Source: an uncultured Bacteroidota bacterium (GTDB taxonomy: Bacteria > Bacteroidota > Bacteroidia > Flavobacteriales > Flavobacteriaceae). Taken from it: a stretch of 64,000 nucleotides of DNA. Position 1 is the first letter of the stretch. Each line of letters opens with the position of its first letter. The DNA is taken from assembly GCA_902586905.1 (NCBI GenBank), contig CACIJH010000002.1:40001-104000 (forward strand). The letters run 5' to 3'. The position numbers were made by a program, and so were the translations under genes. This document shows, in pieces, positions 1-9,373 of the stretch. The notes beneath the pieces are model-generated. The model saw only the letters and a list, made by a program, of their open reading frames with translations. It was not told the DNA's origin and searched no databases.

Positions 1-601
1 CTTCTTGAAAATGAAAATCTTGTGCATTGACTTGAAATCGGATATCTTTCTGTAGCCATTTTCCTTTTTTTTGCCGTTGGATTGAAAATTCAATATCATC
101 ACGAATCAACTTTTCACTTTCGATGAGGTTGGAAAGAACCCACTTTGGGTTTAGATAATCGATGACGCCAACACCATTTGGTGCGAGTTGGGCGCGAAAT
201 GCATTGAGGGTACGAACATTGTCGTTTGGATCTTTGAAATACCCAAAACTGGTAAATAGGTTGAGCAAATGGGAAAATTGTTTATCGAGGGGTTCACGCA
301 TATCTTGCACCATAAATTGGACATTCTCGTCAATCCCTTCTCGTTGTGCAGTTTTTTGAGCATACTCTATGTTTTTTGGTGACAAATCGATCCCAGTGAC
401 TTCATAGCCATGACGATGAATTTCCAACGAATGACGCCCACGACCACAAGCAACATCTAGGATTGTTGCATCATTTTTGGGCTTTATCAAATCAATGAGT
501 TGCGCAACAAAAGAAGCTGCCTCTTGATGATCCCTGTGCGCATATAGACTGTGATAGTAAGATGACTCAAACCATGACGCAAACCATTCCTTGTTGTGCA
601 T
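1..601 (-). CDS. Class I SAM-dependent methyltransferase (3' part outside window)
   Basis: Two hundred codons are visible on the minus strand from an ATG at 601; the frame is open to the left edge, so the C-terminus is missing. Motif I for S-adenosylmethionine binding is at residues 47-57 (ILDVACGRGRH), and the ribose-binding acid follows at D72 (GIDLSP). The start (MHNKEWFASWF) resembles small flavobacterial class I methyltransferases. The substrate cannot be told from the sequence. The gene is divergent from the rRNA methyltransferase gene, whose start is about 60 bases away. The fold assignment is secure; the role is unknown. Confidence 0.85.
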   Translation of the reverse strand, partial: MHNKEWFASWFESSYYHSLYAHRDHQEAASFVAQLIDLIKPKNDATILDVACGRGRHSLEIHRHGYEVTGIDLSPKNIEYAQKTAQREGIDENVQFMVQDMREPLDKQFSHLLNLFTSFGYFKDPNDNVRTLNAFRAQLAPNGVGVIDYLNPKWVLSNLIESEKLIRDDIEFSIQRQKKGKWLQKDIRFQVNAQDFHFQE

Positions 602-628
602 ATGTGCAAAAGTAGGTAATAGTATTCT

Positions 629-657
629 ATTGTTAGCATAGAGATTGACTAACTTTG
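629..657 (+). promoter_or_regulatory. Bacteroidetes-type promoter of the RlmL-like gene
   Basis: TAACTTTG at 650-657 matches the -7 consensus TAnnTTTG, with a weak -33 element (ATTG, 629-632) 17 bases upstream. The ATG at 663 lies only five bases after the box, so the transcript would be leaderless or nearly so. Confidence 0.55.
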
Positions 658-662
658 CAACC

Positions 663-1811
663 ATGAAACAAGTTCAGTTTGAAATGGTTGCCAAGACACT
701 GTTTGGTCTCGAACAAGTATTGGAAAATGAACTCAAATTATTGGGTGCCGTATCAGTTAAGCAGGGTGTTCGAAATGTGCGTTTTACAGGAGATACTGGA
801 TTTATGTACAAAGCAAACCTCTGTTGTCGAACAGCTCTTCGCATTCTGAAGCCCATTTATTTTGATCATGTAAAGTCAGCCGATGCTTATTACCATAGTC
901 TTTCTCGACTAGCTTGGGAAGACTATATAACCCTCGACACACGATTTTCGGTACAAGTCACTCAATCGGTACCCATTTTTCGCAACACCATGTTTGCAGC
1001 CCAACGTGCTAAGGATGCGCTGGTGGACCGTTTTCGAAAAATATATGGCAATCGTCCCAGTGTGGGAAGGGAAGACCCCGACATTACGTTTTTTATCCAT
1101 CTTTCACCCAAGGGAATGGAAGTCTCGATTGATAGTTCTGGTAAACCTCTCAATCAGCGTGGATATCGAACCCAGACCAATATCGCTCCAATCAATGAGG
1201 TATTAGCTGCGGGACTTGTAACGCTTTCTGGTTGGAAACACACCAGTCCTTTCCTCGATCCCATGTGCGGGAGTGGAACTTTACTTATTGAAGCAGCCAT
1301 GCAGGCCTGTAATATTCCTTCGCAAATCAATCGTAAGCAGTTTGCGTTTGAGAAATGGAACGACTATGATGCAGATTTGTTTGCCACCATTCGTATGGCT
1401 ATGCTCAATAAGGTCAAAGAATGTTTTGTACCCCTTATGGGTTATGACAAAGCGCCTTCTGCTGTTCAAAAAGCCCAACAAAATTTAAAAGCAGCTAAAC
1501 TTTCGGATTATATCAGTATCGAGAGAAGAGACTTTTTTAAAACAAAAAAAAATCATCCTGAACAACACCTTCACCTCTTGACCAACCCGCCCTATGGCGA
1601 ACGGTTGAATGTGGATCCCATTTTGTTTTACAAGCAAATGGGCAACACCCTTAAGCAACACTACCAAAACACGGATGTTTGGATGATTACAGCAAGCATG
1701 GAGGGACTTAAAAATTTTGGACTTCGAACGTCTCGTAAAATCAAATTGTTTAACGGAAAACTCGAAAGTCGTTTGGTCTATTATCCGATTTATAGCGGAA
1801 GTAAAAGTTGA
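663..1811 (+). CDS. rlmL: THUMP-domain 23S rRNA (guanine-N2) methyltransferase, RlmL-like
   Basis: A 382-residue class I SAM-dependent RNA methyltransferase. The N-terminal part (about residues 1-160) has the layout of the ferredoxin-like plus THUMP RNA-binding region. The catalytic Rossmann domain has motif I DPMCGSGTLLIEAAM at 199-213 and the N6/N2-type catalytic motif NPPYGERL at 308-315. This equals the RlmL half of the fused E. coli RlmKL, which makes m2G2445 in 23S rRNA; the RlmK half is absent, as is usual outside gammaproteobacteria. The ATG at 663 is preferred to a TTG at 645, because the -7 promoter box lies between them. The exact target base is inferred from family. Confidence 0.85.
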   Translation: MKQVQFEMVAKTLFGLEQVLENELKLLGAVSVKQGVRNVRFTGDTGFMYKANLCCRTALRILKPIYFDHVKSADAYYHSLSRLAWEDYITLDTRFSVQVTQSVPIFRNTMFAAQRAKDALVDRFRKIYGNRPSVGREDPDITFFIHLSPKGMEVSIDSSGKPLNQRGYRTQTNIAPINEVLAAGLVTLSGWKHTSPFLDPMCGSGTLLIEAAMQACNIPSQINRKQFAFEKWNDYDADLFATIRMAMLNKVKECFVPLMGYDKAPSAVQKAQQNLKAAKLSDYISIERRDFFKTKKNHPEQHLHLLTNPPYGERLNVDPILFYKQMGNTLKQHYQNTDVWMITASMEGLKNFGLRTSRKIKLFNGKLESRLVYYPIYSGSKS

Positions 1812-1870
1812 AACAAATTCCGTCTTTCAGGATTTTATTCTTTTCCTAACTACAGAACCCTCAACCTAGA

Positions 1871-1910
1871 CTGTCAATACAGTACTGACTTATTGACAGA
1901 ATTTTATTCT
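1871..1910. terminator. Bidirectional hairpin terminator between convergent genes
   Basis: A perfect 8-base inverted repeat, CTGTCAAT (1871-1878) and ATTGACAG (1892-1899) with a 13-base loop, lies in the 92-base gap between convergent genes. T-rich sequence follows on the plus strand. It probably ends transcription from the RlmL-like gene and perhaps from the secreted-protein gene on the other strand. Confidence 0.55.
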
Positions 1911-4900
1911 ACAATGAGTTTGCGAATGATTTTATGTTGATCAGAATTTGATAATTCAATAAAATAAATTCCTTTTGTGGGGTAAAAATCGACTTCATAC
2001 ATGCTGTTATTGACCACTTCTGTTTCATAAATAAGTTTACTTTCTAAGCTGAATATTTTGATTTTTTTAAGTTCAAACTGTCCATTTGTGTCAATAGTAA
2101 ACAATCCATTAGTTGGGTTGGGATAGATTGCAATATCAAGGGCGATATCATTTTCGGAGTGTAAAACGAATCCTTCAATGATAAAATCGTCAATCACTGC
2201 ACCCTCTTCATTTACATAGGCGTCTGCAGCCAAATGAAAGCGGAAGATGATGTTTTCTGAGAACATGTTTTGGTTTAAACCATAAGAATATTCCTTGAGT
2301 TCAGAATCAAAACCGTTATATGCGTCTATGGTTGACCAGTTTTGTCCTTTGTCTATTGAGTATTGTAAATAGATAAAGTCATAAGAGGTTTCTAACTCAT
2401 ATGCTAGATAAAATCGAATTGTACCACTTTCCAATTGGCTTAAGTCATAACATGGCGACACCAAACTCGATGTGGATTTATCGGGATGATTACCACTCAA
2501 ATTTGTCGCATAAGCAGTAGTTCCTGAATTCACTTGATTCAGTGAAGCCCCTGTTGGGACACCCTTTTCCCAAACAGGATCTCCAACAACTAACCAGTCA
2601 TCTTCATTACTTTCAAATAGATAGGTTGAGTTTGTTTGTCCGAATGAATTGGGCGGGTCAGTTATTTCAAAGTTTACAGTTCCGACATTGTTAATTATCA
2701 GGGTTTCACTTGGATTAGATAAGCTAACGGATAGCGAGTTCTCTCCAAAATTTATAGATTGTTGAAGACTAGGAGTAATCGTTATCTTCTGACCAGGTGC
2801 CAGATTTCCTGTCCAATTTTCCACTCCTTGAGACTGACCATTTAAAATTGTTTCACTTGAAAAAGTTGATATGGGTGAGGTTCCATTATTATAGACATCA
2901 AAACTCAGTTGGAAATCATTTTCACATCGGAAATCTGAGCCAATTTCTGAATTTATCTGAACCAAATCAAGGTCATAACTCGGGCGAGTTACTGCAGGAA
3001 TTGGGGTTTGCCAAATTCCTCTCCCATAAGTAGAGACAGTTAAAATGTTGTCGTAGGGATTGATTTCCATATCTGAAATTTTAACATTTGGTAAACTGCT
3101 AGATATTGAATGCCAGCCATTGACTTCGTTGTCGGTGTAGTACACCCCAAGAATTGTTCCTAGGTAAAGTGAATCATCTGGGCTATATTGTTGATGACTT
3201 ATCGTCCTCGCCGATTCTAGACCAGTGCTTTCTAATGTAAAGTTTTGCCCTTGGTCTGCTGACGAATAGACTGTTCCAGAGCTGAGCACCCAAACTTGAT
3301 TGTTGTTTGTTTTGTGAATTTCAATATCTCGAACATAATAATCTGTTTGCAATATATTTGAAAATGTGACGCCTCCATCCGTACTTTTATACACATTGTA
3401 TTCTGTCCCCACATAGATATTATTAGCGTTGATTGGATCGATTCTTAGCAGTCTGAGATTTTGACTGAAGTTGTGATTAGACAATTGTTTCCAAAGTCCT
3501 CCATTCAACACGTACAATTGGTCATATCCAGCATAAAGATCACCACTTTTTGCAAATTCTAGAGGAGTCACCCATTCCCCTTTAACAGGTGCAGAAGCGA
3601 TAAATTCATTGTTTGCCCAACCACCAACTCCACCAGTAGTGGTACGATATAAGCTCCCTCCGTATTGTGTCATTCCATAATAAGTATTTTCTTCAAATGG
3701 ATCAACGGCGCTACCCATGCCATCTCCGCCGTGATAGCTGTTCCAGTTATTTTCAGAAAGGGCAAAACCGCCACAATCTTGCAAACCGCCAGCAATTTTT
3801 GATGAATCTGGTCGGGAAGTTGAAACGGTATAGATTTGAGAGATTGAGAGGGTATTGCTGAGATCCTCAAAATTAACTCCATCATCAGCTGAGCGATAAA
3901 TACCTCCGTCAGTTCCCGCATACAAAACTCCGTCAAAATAGCGCAGAAAGTGAATATCAGCATGGGTAAAGGCACTAGTGCGTTGATTCCAAGCGTTAAT
4001 TTGGGTAAAATCATCGCCTCCATCAGTTGATTTCCATATATCTAATACACCCACAAAGAGGACATCTGGATCGGATTCAGAAACAGTCAGTGCCATATCA
4101 TACCATGACTGAGCACTCGTAAAAATATCATCAGTTTCAGCGGTTTTTGTAAAGTTTAGACCTGCATCATTCGATACATAAACACCTTGAAAAGAATTTT
4201 CACCTTTATAGGTACCATCCCCGTTATCGTAAGCGGTCAGTACATAAACATTGTCAACTGCTGCATGAGTTGTTTCTAGTACAATACGATTAGCATTGGA
4301 GGGTACGCTTGAAATTTCGGAAAAAGTTTCCCCTTTGTCTGTAGAAAGATAAAATTTCGAATTATTGTTTTTGTACCCAACAGCATATATGATAGAGGTA
4401 TCTGAATAGTTGGGATGGAGTCTAAAGTCAACGATGTTTCCGTCTTGTTTAATTTGCCAAGTATCACCACCATCCTCTGACTTTTGCAATCCTTCAGTTG
4501 AAGCAACCCATATGTGGTTATTATTGGTAGGGTCAATAAAAATCTCATTAGTCGTTTCACCATTGGTGTACAGATAAGTCAATCCGGTCGTGTTCCATGT
4601 CTGCCCAGCATCTGTGCTTTTCATTACGCCAACACTGTAGGAATCGCCTGCATCATCATCCCCTGTGGAGATATAGATGATATTGCTATCTGTGGGGTCG
4701 ATTGCAATACCAGAAACGCCAATTTGTGGTAGATTATCGGAAAGGGGAGTCCAATTCACTCCGTCATCTGTGGATTTCCAAATCCCTCCTGCTGGTGCAC
4801 CAACATAAAGCGTTTGATTGTTATTAGGATCTTTAATAATGGTGTTTATACGACCTTGTCCGCTAATGGAAACCGAAGAGTTGGTCACTACTGCGGGGCC

Positions 4901-5290
4901 TAGATTAGACCAGTTAATCGTATTCTCATCAGGAACTCCAAATGGAGCTTGTTGTGACTCTGCCTCTTGTTTTCTTTTCCATGCTTGCCATAATACGACA
5001 GGAGGAGCTATCGTGCCATCTTCCTGTAAATAATCTTGCCAGTGGTGTGCCCATCGCTTAAAGGGTTTATATCCACTCCCTTTTTCCGTGTAATCTTTCC
5101 CTTGCCAGTATGTATCAAATGCGTTTTCAATATCCGATAATTTTGGTGATTGTTGTTGTGATAATTGTCGTGCAAATCCTGTAGAGGGGTCTGTTGAAAC
5201 CACAAAACTTTTGGTATATGGGTTGGTGGGACTAATTACTTGTCCCAAAGCAAGAAAAGGGAGCATAGTAAATAACAATTTTTTTTTCAA
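1904..5290 (-). CDS. Secreted Asp-box (BNR/sortilin-like) repeat protein with T9SS type A sorting domain
   Basis: A 1128-residue exported protein. A Sec signal peptide (KKKLLFTMLPFLALGQ) opens it, and about ten Asp-box repeats of the S-x-D-x-G-x-x-W/F type follow, for example STDDGVNW, STDAGQTW, SEDGGDTW and STDGGVTF, as in VPS10/sortilin or BNR beta-propellers. A beta-rich region follows (near SIDKGQNWST), and the last 75 or so residues are a type IX secretion type A sorting domain (AIYPNPTNGLFTI near its start, KLIVE at the end). It should cross the outer membrane by T9SS and be anchored or released. The only in-frame start that keeps the lysine-rich signal peptide n-region is a TTG at 5290. 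No glycosidase catalytic set is visible, so an enzyme activity is not claimed. Confidence 0.88.
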   Translation of the reverse strand: MKKKLLFTMLPFLALGQVISPTNPYTKSFVVSTDPSTGFARQLSQQQSPKLSDIENAFDTYWQGKDYTEKGSGYKPFKRWAHHWQDYLQEDGTIAPPVVLWQAWKRKQEAESQQAPFGVPDENTINWSNLGPAVVTNSSVSISGQGRINTIIKDPNNNQTLYVGAPAGGIWKSTDDGVNWTPLSDNLPQIGVSGIAIDPTDSNIIYISTGDDDAGDSYSVGVMKSTDAGQTWNTTGLTYLYTNGETTNEIFIDPTNNNHIWVASTEGLQKSEDGGDTWQIKQDGNIVDFRLHPNYSDTSIIYAVGYKNNNSKFYLSTDKGETFSEISSVPSNANRIVLETTHAAVDNVYVLTAYDNGDGTYKGENSFQGVYVSNDAGLNFTKTAETDDIFTSAQSWYDMALTVSESDPDVLFVGVLDIWKSTDGGDDFTQINAWNQRTSAFTHADIHFLRYFDGVLYAGTDGGIYRSADDGVNFEDLSNTLSISQIYTVSTSRPDSSKIAGGLQDCGGFALSENNWNSYHGGDGMGSAVDPFEENTYYGMTQYGGSLYRTTTGGVGGWANNEFIASAPVKGEWVTPLEFAKSGDLYAGYDQLYVLNGGLWKQLSNHNFSQNLRLLRIDPINANNIYVGTEYNVYKSTDGGVTFSNILQTDYYVRDIEIHKTNNNQVWVLSSGTVYSSADQGQNFTLESTGLESARTISHQQYSPDDSLYLGTILGVYYTDNEVNGWHSISSSLPNVKISDMEINPYDNILTVSTYGRGIWQTPIPAVTRPSYDLDLVQINSEIGSDFRCENDFQLSFDVYNNGTSPISTFSSETILNGQSQGVENWTGNLAPGQKITITPSLQQSINFGENSLSVSLSNPSETLIINNVGTVNFEITDPPNSFGQTNSTYLFESNEDDWLVVGDPVWEKGVPTGASLNQVNSGTTAYATNLSGNHPDKSTSSLVSPCYDLSQLESGTIRFYLAYELETSYDFIYLQYSIDKGQNWSTIDAYNGFDSELKEYSYGLNQNMFSENIIFRFHLAADAYVNEEGAVIDDFIIEGFVLHSENDIALDIAIYPNPTNGLFTIDTNGQFELKKIKIFSLESKLIYETEVVNNSMYEVDFYPTKGIYFIELSNSDQHKIIRKLIVE

Positions 5291-5313
5291 ATCACATATT
5301 TTTATACAATATA

Positions 5314-5985
5314 CTAAAATAAATCAGGACGAAGTTTCTTTGTTCGATCCATAGCTTTCTCTTCGCGCCATCGCTCAACTTTTGGGGTATTTCCAGATGT
5401 GAGTATCTCTGGCACTTGATGTCCTTTATAATCGGCAGGGCGGGTGTATATTGGCGGGGCTAGCAAGTTGTCTTGAAAAGAGTCGGTGAGTGCTGAGGTT
5501 TCGTTGCCAAGCACTCCTGGAATCAATCGAATCATGGCATCACAAAACACAGCTGCTGCGAGTTCTCCTCCAGACAAAACATAATCCCCAACAGAGATTT
5601 CATCTGTTATAAACAAATCTCTCACACGTTGATCAACACCTTTGTAATGCCCACACAAAATGATGATATTCTTAAATAGCGAAAAATGATTTGCAGTTTT
5701 TTGATTCAGTTGTTGTCCGTCGGGTGTCATGTAAACCACAGCATCGTACTTTCGTTGTGCTTGAAGGGATTCGATACATTTGGCGATGGGTTCAATCATC
5801 AATACCATCCCAGCACCTCCACCATAAGGGTAATCATCCACCTGTTTATAGCGATTCGATGAATAATCTCTGATATTATGGATATGAACCTCTACACGCT
5901 TTGCTTCTTGTGCACGCTTGAGAATGGATGCCTCAAATGGACTTACTAGAAGTTCAGGAACAACAGAAAGGATGTCGATGCGCAT
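5314..5985 (-). CDS. trmD: tRNA (guanine37-N1)-methyltransferase
   Basis: A 223-residue SPOUT-class enzyme that methylates N1 of G37 next to the anticodon and so prevents frameshifting. The start MRIDILSVVPELL and the conserved blocks YGGGAGMVLMIEP, ILCGHYKGVDQRVRD and SVGDYVLSGGELAA are diagnostic and include the trefoil-knot SAM pocket. Length is normal for TrmD of this phylum. It lies upstream of the T9SS-substrate gene on the same strand with a 23-base gap, probably by chance of order rather than function. Confidence 0.97.
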   Translation of the reverse strand: MRIDILSVVPELLVSPFEASILKRAQEAKRVEVHIHNIRDYSSNRYKQVDDYPYGGGAGMVLMIEPIAKCIESLQAQRKYDAVVYMTPDGQQLNQKTANHFSLFKNIIILCGHYKGVDQRVRDLFITDEISVGDYVLSGGELAAAVFCDAMIRLIPGVLGNETSALTDSFQDNLLAPPIYTRPADYKGHQVPEILTSGNTPKVERWREEKAMDRTKKLRPDLF

Positions 5986-6058
5986 TAGGCAAAGATGAAA
6001 ATTTTAAATGACTTCTCTCTAAAAGGATACTACAAACAGCGGTTATATCCAATGACAA

Positions 6059-7447
6059 TCAATCGAAAAAGAATCGAAAACGCTCTTGTTCCTTATTCAT
6101 AAATTCGATTTCATAAATCTCACTTTCATTGATTTTTAACAAATCTTCAGTCGATCGAATTTCTTTACCATTGATTGATTGAATCAATATCCCTTGGCCA
6201 ATGCCACGTCTGCGCAAACGCTCATTTCGATTGCTGGCAATTTTTACACCTTCAGAAACACCAAAGACTTCAGTCTCATTTGGTGTGATATCTTTGAGGC
6301 GCATGCCAAAGTAGTCAACAAATGGGTTTGGTTTGAGTTTGACAACAGTTGTGCGCTTTTCTCCGTTTCGCAAATAGGTTACTTTTACTTTATCGCCAGG
6401 GCGTTTGCTGTTGAGGTAGCCAGTCATGTCGGCAAAGGATCGCACTTTGGTATTGTCCACACCAATAATGATGTCTTCTGCTTGCAGTCCAGCTTCTTTG
6501 GCACCCATGCCATCTTCTACGTTTGCGATGTAAAAACCTTCTGTTGTGTCAAGATCATATTCTTTTGAAAATCGATTGTTGATCCCATTCCCACTCACAC
6601 CAAGCAGTGCTTTTTGCACTCCGCCATATTCGATGATATCTTCATAGACCTTTCGTGCGATATTACTTGGCACTGCAAAAGAATATCCAATAAAAGTACC
6701 CATGCCATTGCTGGTGATTGCTGTGTTGATACCAATCAAATCACCATAGGTATTGACCAAAGCACCCCCACTATTTCCTGAATTTACAGCAGCATCGGTT
6801 TGTAAAAATGATTGATTTGAAGCATCATAGGGGTTGAGGTCACGTGCCTTGGCACTAATGATTCCAGCAGTCACTGTCGAATTGAGGTTAAAAGGATTGC
6901 CAACTGCAAGAACCCACTCGCCAATGCGGGTCTGATCCGAATCTGCAAAACGAACATATGGGAAAGGCTCAGAACCAATAATCTTCAATACAGCGATATC
7001 TGAGCTCGGATCAGTACCAATCAAATCGGCAGCAAAAACACGATTATCATTTGTCGTAACTTCGATTTGGTCTGCATCTTCAATCACGTGATTGTTGGTT
7101 ATCAAATATCCATCTGGAGAAACAATAACACCAGACCCCATTCCAATACGAGGGTAATTTTTTGGTGAATCATAGAATAAATCCCATAAACTATATGATT
7201 GTGTATTGTTTTTTGCTGTGTTTGTGATATGAACAACAGCGTCGATTGTGCGGTCAACAGCCACTGTAAAGTCAGTGTTTTCTGCTGAATCCCTGACAAC
7301 AACTGGAGTCGAATAGGATGTTTCAACCATGGGCCTTACTGGTTGTGTAACAATGACTTCAGTCGATGAAAAAGAAAAATGATAAACACATATAAGAAGC
7401 ACAGCAGTTGTAAATGAGAGTAGTAATTGACGATATAGTGATGACAT
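6059..7447 (-). CDS. degQ: HtrA/Deg-family periplasmic serine protease with PDZ domains
   Basis: A 462-residue Do-like protease for envelope protein quality control. An N-terminal membrane or signal segment (residues 7-27) is followed by the trypsin-like domain with catalytic triad H120 (ITNNHVIED), D150 (SSDIAVLKI) and S226 (GNSGGAL). One clear PDZ domain follows (about 275-370), then a shorter C-terminal PDZ-like region with ILIQSINGKEIRS. The DegP/DegQ distinction is nominal in this phylum. A sigma-54-like element lies 26 bases upstream of the ATG, which fits stress control. Confidence 0.92.
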   Translation of the reverse strand: MSSLYRQLLLSFTTAVLLICVYHFSFSSTEVIVTQPVRPMVETSYSTPVVVRDSAENTDFTVAVDRTIDAVVHITNTAKNNTQSYSLWDLFYDSPKNYPRIGMGSGVIVSPDGYLITNNHVIEDADQIEVTTNDNRVFAADLIGTDPSSDIAVLKIIGSEPFPYVRFADSDQTRIGEWVLAVGNPFNLNSTVTAGIISAKARDLNPYDASNQSFLQTDAAVNSGNSGGALVNTYGDLIGINTAITSNGMGTFIGYSFAVPSNIARKVYEDIIEYGGVQKALLGVSGNGINNRFSKEYDLDTTEGFYIANVEDGMGAKEAGLQAEDIIIGVDNTKVRSFADMTGYLNSKRPGDKVKVTYLRNGEKRTTVVKLKPNPFVDYFGMRLKDITPNETEVFGVSEGVKIASNRNERLRRRGIGQGILIQSINGKEIRSTEDLLKINESEIYEIEFMNKEQERFRFFFD

Positions 7448-7472
7448 AACGATTTATTTTTATCACAAAATT

Positions 7473-7488
7473 AGCAGATATCATGCCA
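7473..7488 (-). promoter_or_regulatory. Sigma-54-like -24/-12 promoter of the Deg protease gene
   Basis: On the minus strand this reads TGGCATGATATCTGCT: GG at -24 and GC at -12 with canonical ten-base spacing. The predicted transcript start is about 16 bases ahead of the ATG at 7447. Similar elements precede lon and dnaK in this window. Confidence 0.55.
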
Positions 7489-7521
7489 AATTATAATTTT
7501 TTAACTTCGTTTTAACATCCT

Positions 7522-7551
7522 TTTGTCTCAGAAAATTTAGCAATATATTTA
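7522..7551 (+). promoter_or_regulatory. Bacteroidetes-type promoter of dapF
   Basis: TTTG (7522-7525), an 18-base spacer and TATATTTA (7544-7551) match the TTTG / TAnnTTTG consensus. The GTG start of dapF is only four bases after the box, so the mRNA probably begins at or next to the start codon. Confidence 0.65.
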
Positions 7552-7555
7552 CCCC

Positions 7556-8335
7556 GTGAAAATCCCTTTTTATAAATACCAAGGCACAGGAAATGATTTT
7601 GTGATGATCGACAATCGCAATGACGATTTTCCTCGTTCCAATCACGAACTGATTGCTACCCTTTGCGATCGTCGTTTTGGCATTGGGGCTGATGGTGTCA
7701 TTCTACTACATAACCACAATAAAGTCGATTTTTTAATGCATTATTTTAATGCCGATGGAAAACCCGGATCGTTTTGTGGTAACGGGGGAAGGTGTATTGT
7801 TGCTTTTGCAAAACAATTGGGAATCATCGACAGAAAAACTGTTTTTGCAGCCTATGATGGACTTCACGAAGCAACAATCGTTGATAATGTGGTTTCACTA
7901 TCTATGGCAGATGTCAATCATATTTCAGTTTATCCAAAACATGTTTTTTTGGATACCGGCTCGCCGCACCATGTAGCGTTTGTAGCAAGCACAAAAAAGT
8001 TGGATGTACCCACCCAAGGTGCTTTGATTGCTCATAATGAAACCTATGGGGAGGAAGGATCAAACGTTAATTTTGTTAGTGTTGACAGCGAAGACCACAT
8101 CACTGTTCGAACTTTTGAAAGGGGTGTTGAAGCCGAAACCTTATCATGTGGCACAGGTGTAACTGCTGCTACCTTGGCAGCATTTTCAACCGACAAGATA
8201 AAGCTCAATCACATTCAAGTGCAGGCATTGGGAGGACTTTTAACAGTATCTTTTCAAAAGCAAAAAGATAGCTTTACTGATATTGTTTTAACAGGTCCAA
8301 CCGAGCTGGTTTACAGTGGAACAATAGATAATTAG
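7556..8335 (+). CDS. dapF: Diaminopimelate epimerase
   Basis: A 259-residue cofactor-independent racemase that converts LL- to meso-diaminopimelate for peptidoglycan and lysine. Both catalytic cysteines are present: C74 in FCGNGGRC and C198 in LSCGTGVTA. The substrate-binding start KYQGTGNDFVMIDNR is intact. The start is GTG at 7556, fixed by a promoter box just upstream. The mltG gene follows after three bases, so the two peptidoglycan genes are co-transcribed. Confidence 0.97.
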   Translation: MKIPFYKYQGTGNDFVMIDNRNDDFPRSNHELIATLCDRRFGIGADGVILLHNHNKVDFLMHYFNADGKPGSFCGNGGRCIVAFAKQLGIIDRKTVFAAYDGLHEATIVDNVVSLSMADVNHISVYPKHVFLDTGSPHHVAFVASTKKLDVPTQGALIAHNETYGEEGSNVNFVSVDSEDHITVRTFERGVEAETLSCGTGVTAATLAAFSTDKIKLNHIQVQALGGLLTVSFQKQKDSFTDIVLTGPTELVYSGTIDN

Positions 8336-8338
8336 TCA

Positions 8339-9373
8339 ATGTTAGAATCGATCAAACAGTCTTTTCGATTTGCGATATTTTCTGTCGTGACATTTGTTGT
8401 TGCATTTATCATAGTATTTTACTTTCCCAACGCTAACCTTGATGACGATGGTCAGTCGATCTTTGTGCCAACTGGAACCACTTTTGATGAGCTTAAAGAG
8501 ATCATACGTCCTCATATCAAAAGTTCAACTACTTTTTCATTGGCTGCAATCGCGAAACGTTTCGACACGCCTCGAGTTGGTCATTTTAGGATCAAACCAA
8601 GTATGGGCAACCAGAAAATCATCAATACATTACGCTCTGGAAATACACCAATTCAGGTTGTTTTTAACAATCAGCAGACAGTTGAGCACTTGGTGGGATG
8701 TGTTACTGAACAACTCGAAATAGATAGCCTTACGCTTCTCAATGAAATCAAAAGTGAACGTTTCTCGACTGCAGTTGAGCTAAGCAATGATGAACTGTTG
8801 AGTTTGTTTTTACCAAACTCCTATGAGATGTATTGGAACATATCTGCAACTGATTTTTGTGATCGTATGCGTGTTGAAAATGATCGGTTTTGGAACGATG
8901 ACAGAGAAGTAAAGCGTAAAAAACTCAAGCTGAGCAGAGCTGAAGTGATCAGTCTTGCTGCTATTGTCAATGAGGAATCTAAAAAAGTGGATGAGCGTCC
9001 TCGTGTGGCGGGCGTATATCTCAATCGATTGCGAAGGGGCATGAAACTACAAGCCGACCCAACAGTTGTTTATGCTATGAAGCGCAAAGCCAATGATTTC
9101 GATTTGGTTGTTCGGCGTGTCCTTTATAAAGATTTACAAATCAAATCGCCTTATAATACCTATAGAAACAGAGGATTACCACCTGGCCCGATCACCATGC
9201 CAGACGTGAGTTCAATAGATGCAGTGCTCAATGCAGAGTCTCACAATTTCCTCTATTTTGTTGCTAACCCAAGCAACGTTGGTTATCATTTGTTTGCGAG
9301 TACTTACAAGCAGCACCTAGCAAATCGGGATATCTACATACGTTGGCTCAATAAGAGTCGCATCATGCGCTAG
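8339..9373 (+). CDS. mltG: Endolytic murein transglycosylase (YceG-like)
   Basis: A 344-residue inner-membrane enzyme that cuts nascent glycan strands and so sets their length. One N-terminal membrane segment (about residues 13-30) is followed by a periplasmic YceG/LysM-like domain. The catalytic glutamate sits in the AAIVNEESK block, and the family signatures VAGVYLNRL, LQADPTVVYA and NTYRNRGLPPGPI follow. The gene starts three bases after dapF and overlaps the convergent RsmI-like gene by 11 bases at its 3' end, with no terminator between them. Confidence 0.94.
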   Translation: MLESIKQSFRFAIFSVVTFVVAFIIVFYFPNANLDDDGQSIFVPTGTTFDELKEIIRPHIKSSTTFSLAAIAKRFDTPRVGHFRIKPSMGNQKIINTLRSGNTPIQVVFNNQQTVEHLVGCVTEQLEIDSLTLLNEIKSERFSTAVELSNDELLSLFLPNSYEMYWNISATDFCDRMRVENDRFWNDDREVKRKKLKLSRAEVISLAAIVNEESKKVDERPRVAGVYLNRLRRGMKLQADPTVVYAMKRKANDFDLVVRRVLYKDLQIKSPYNTYRNRGLPPGPITMPDVSSIDAVLNAESHNFLYFVANPSNVGYHLFASTYKQHLANRDIYIRWLNKSRIMR

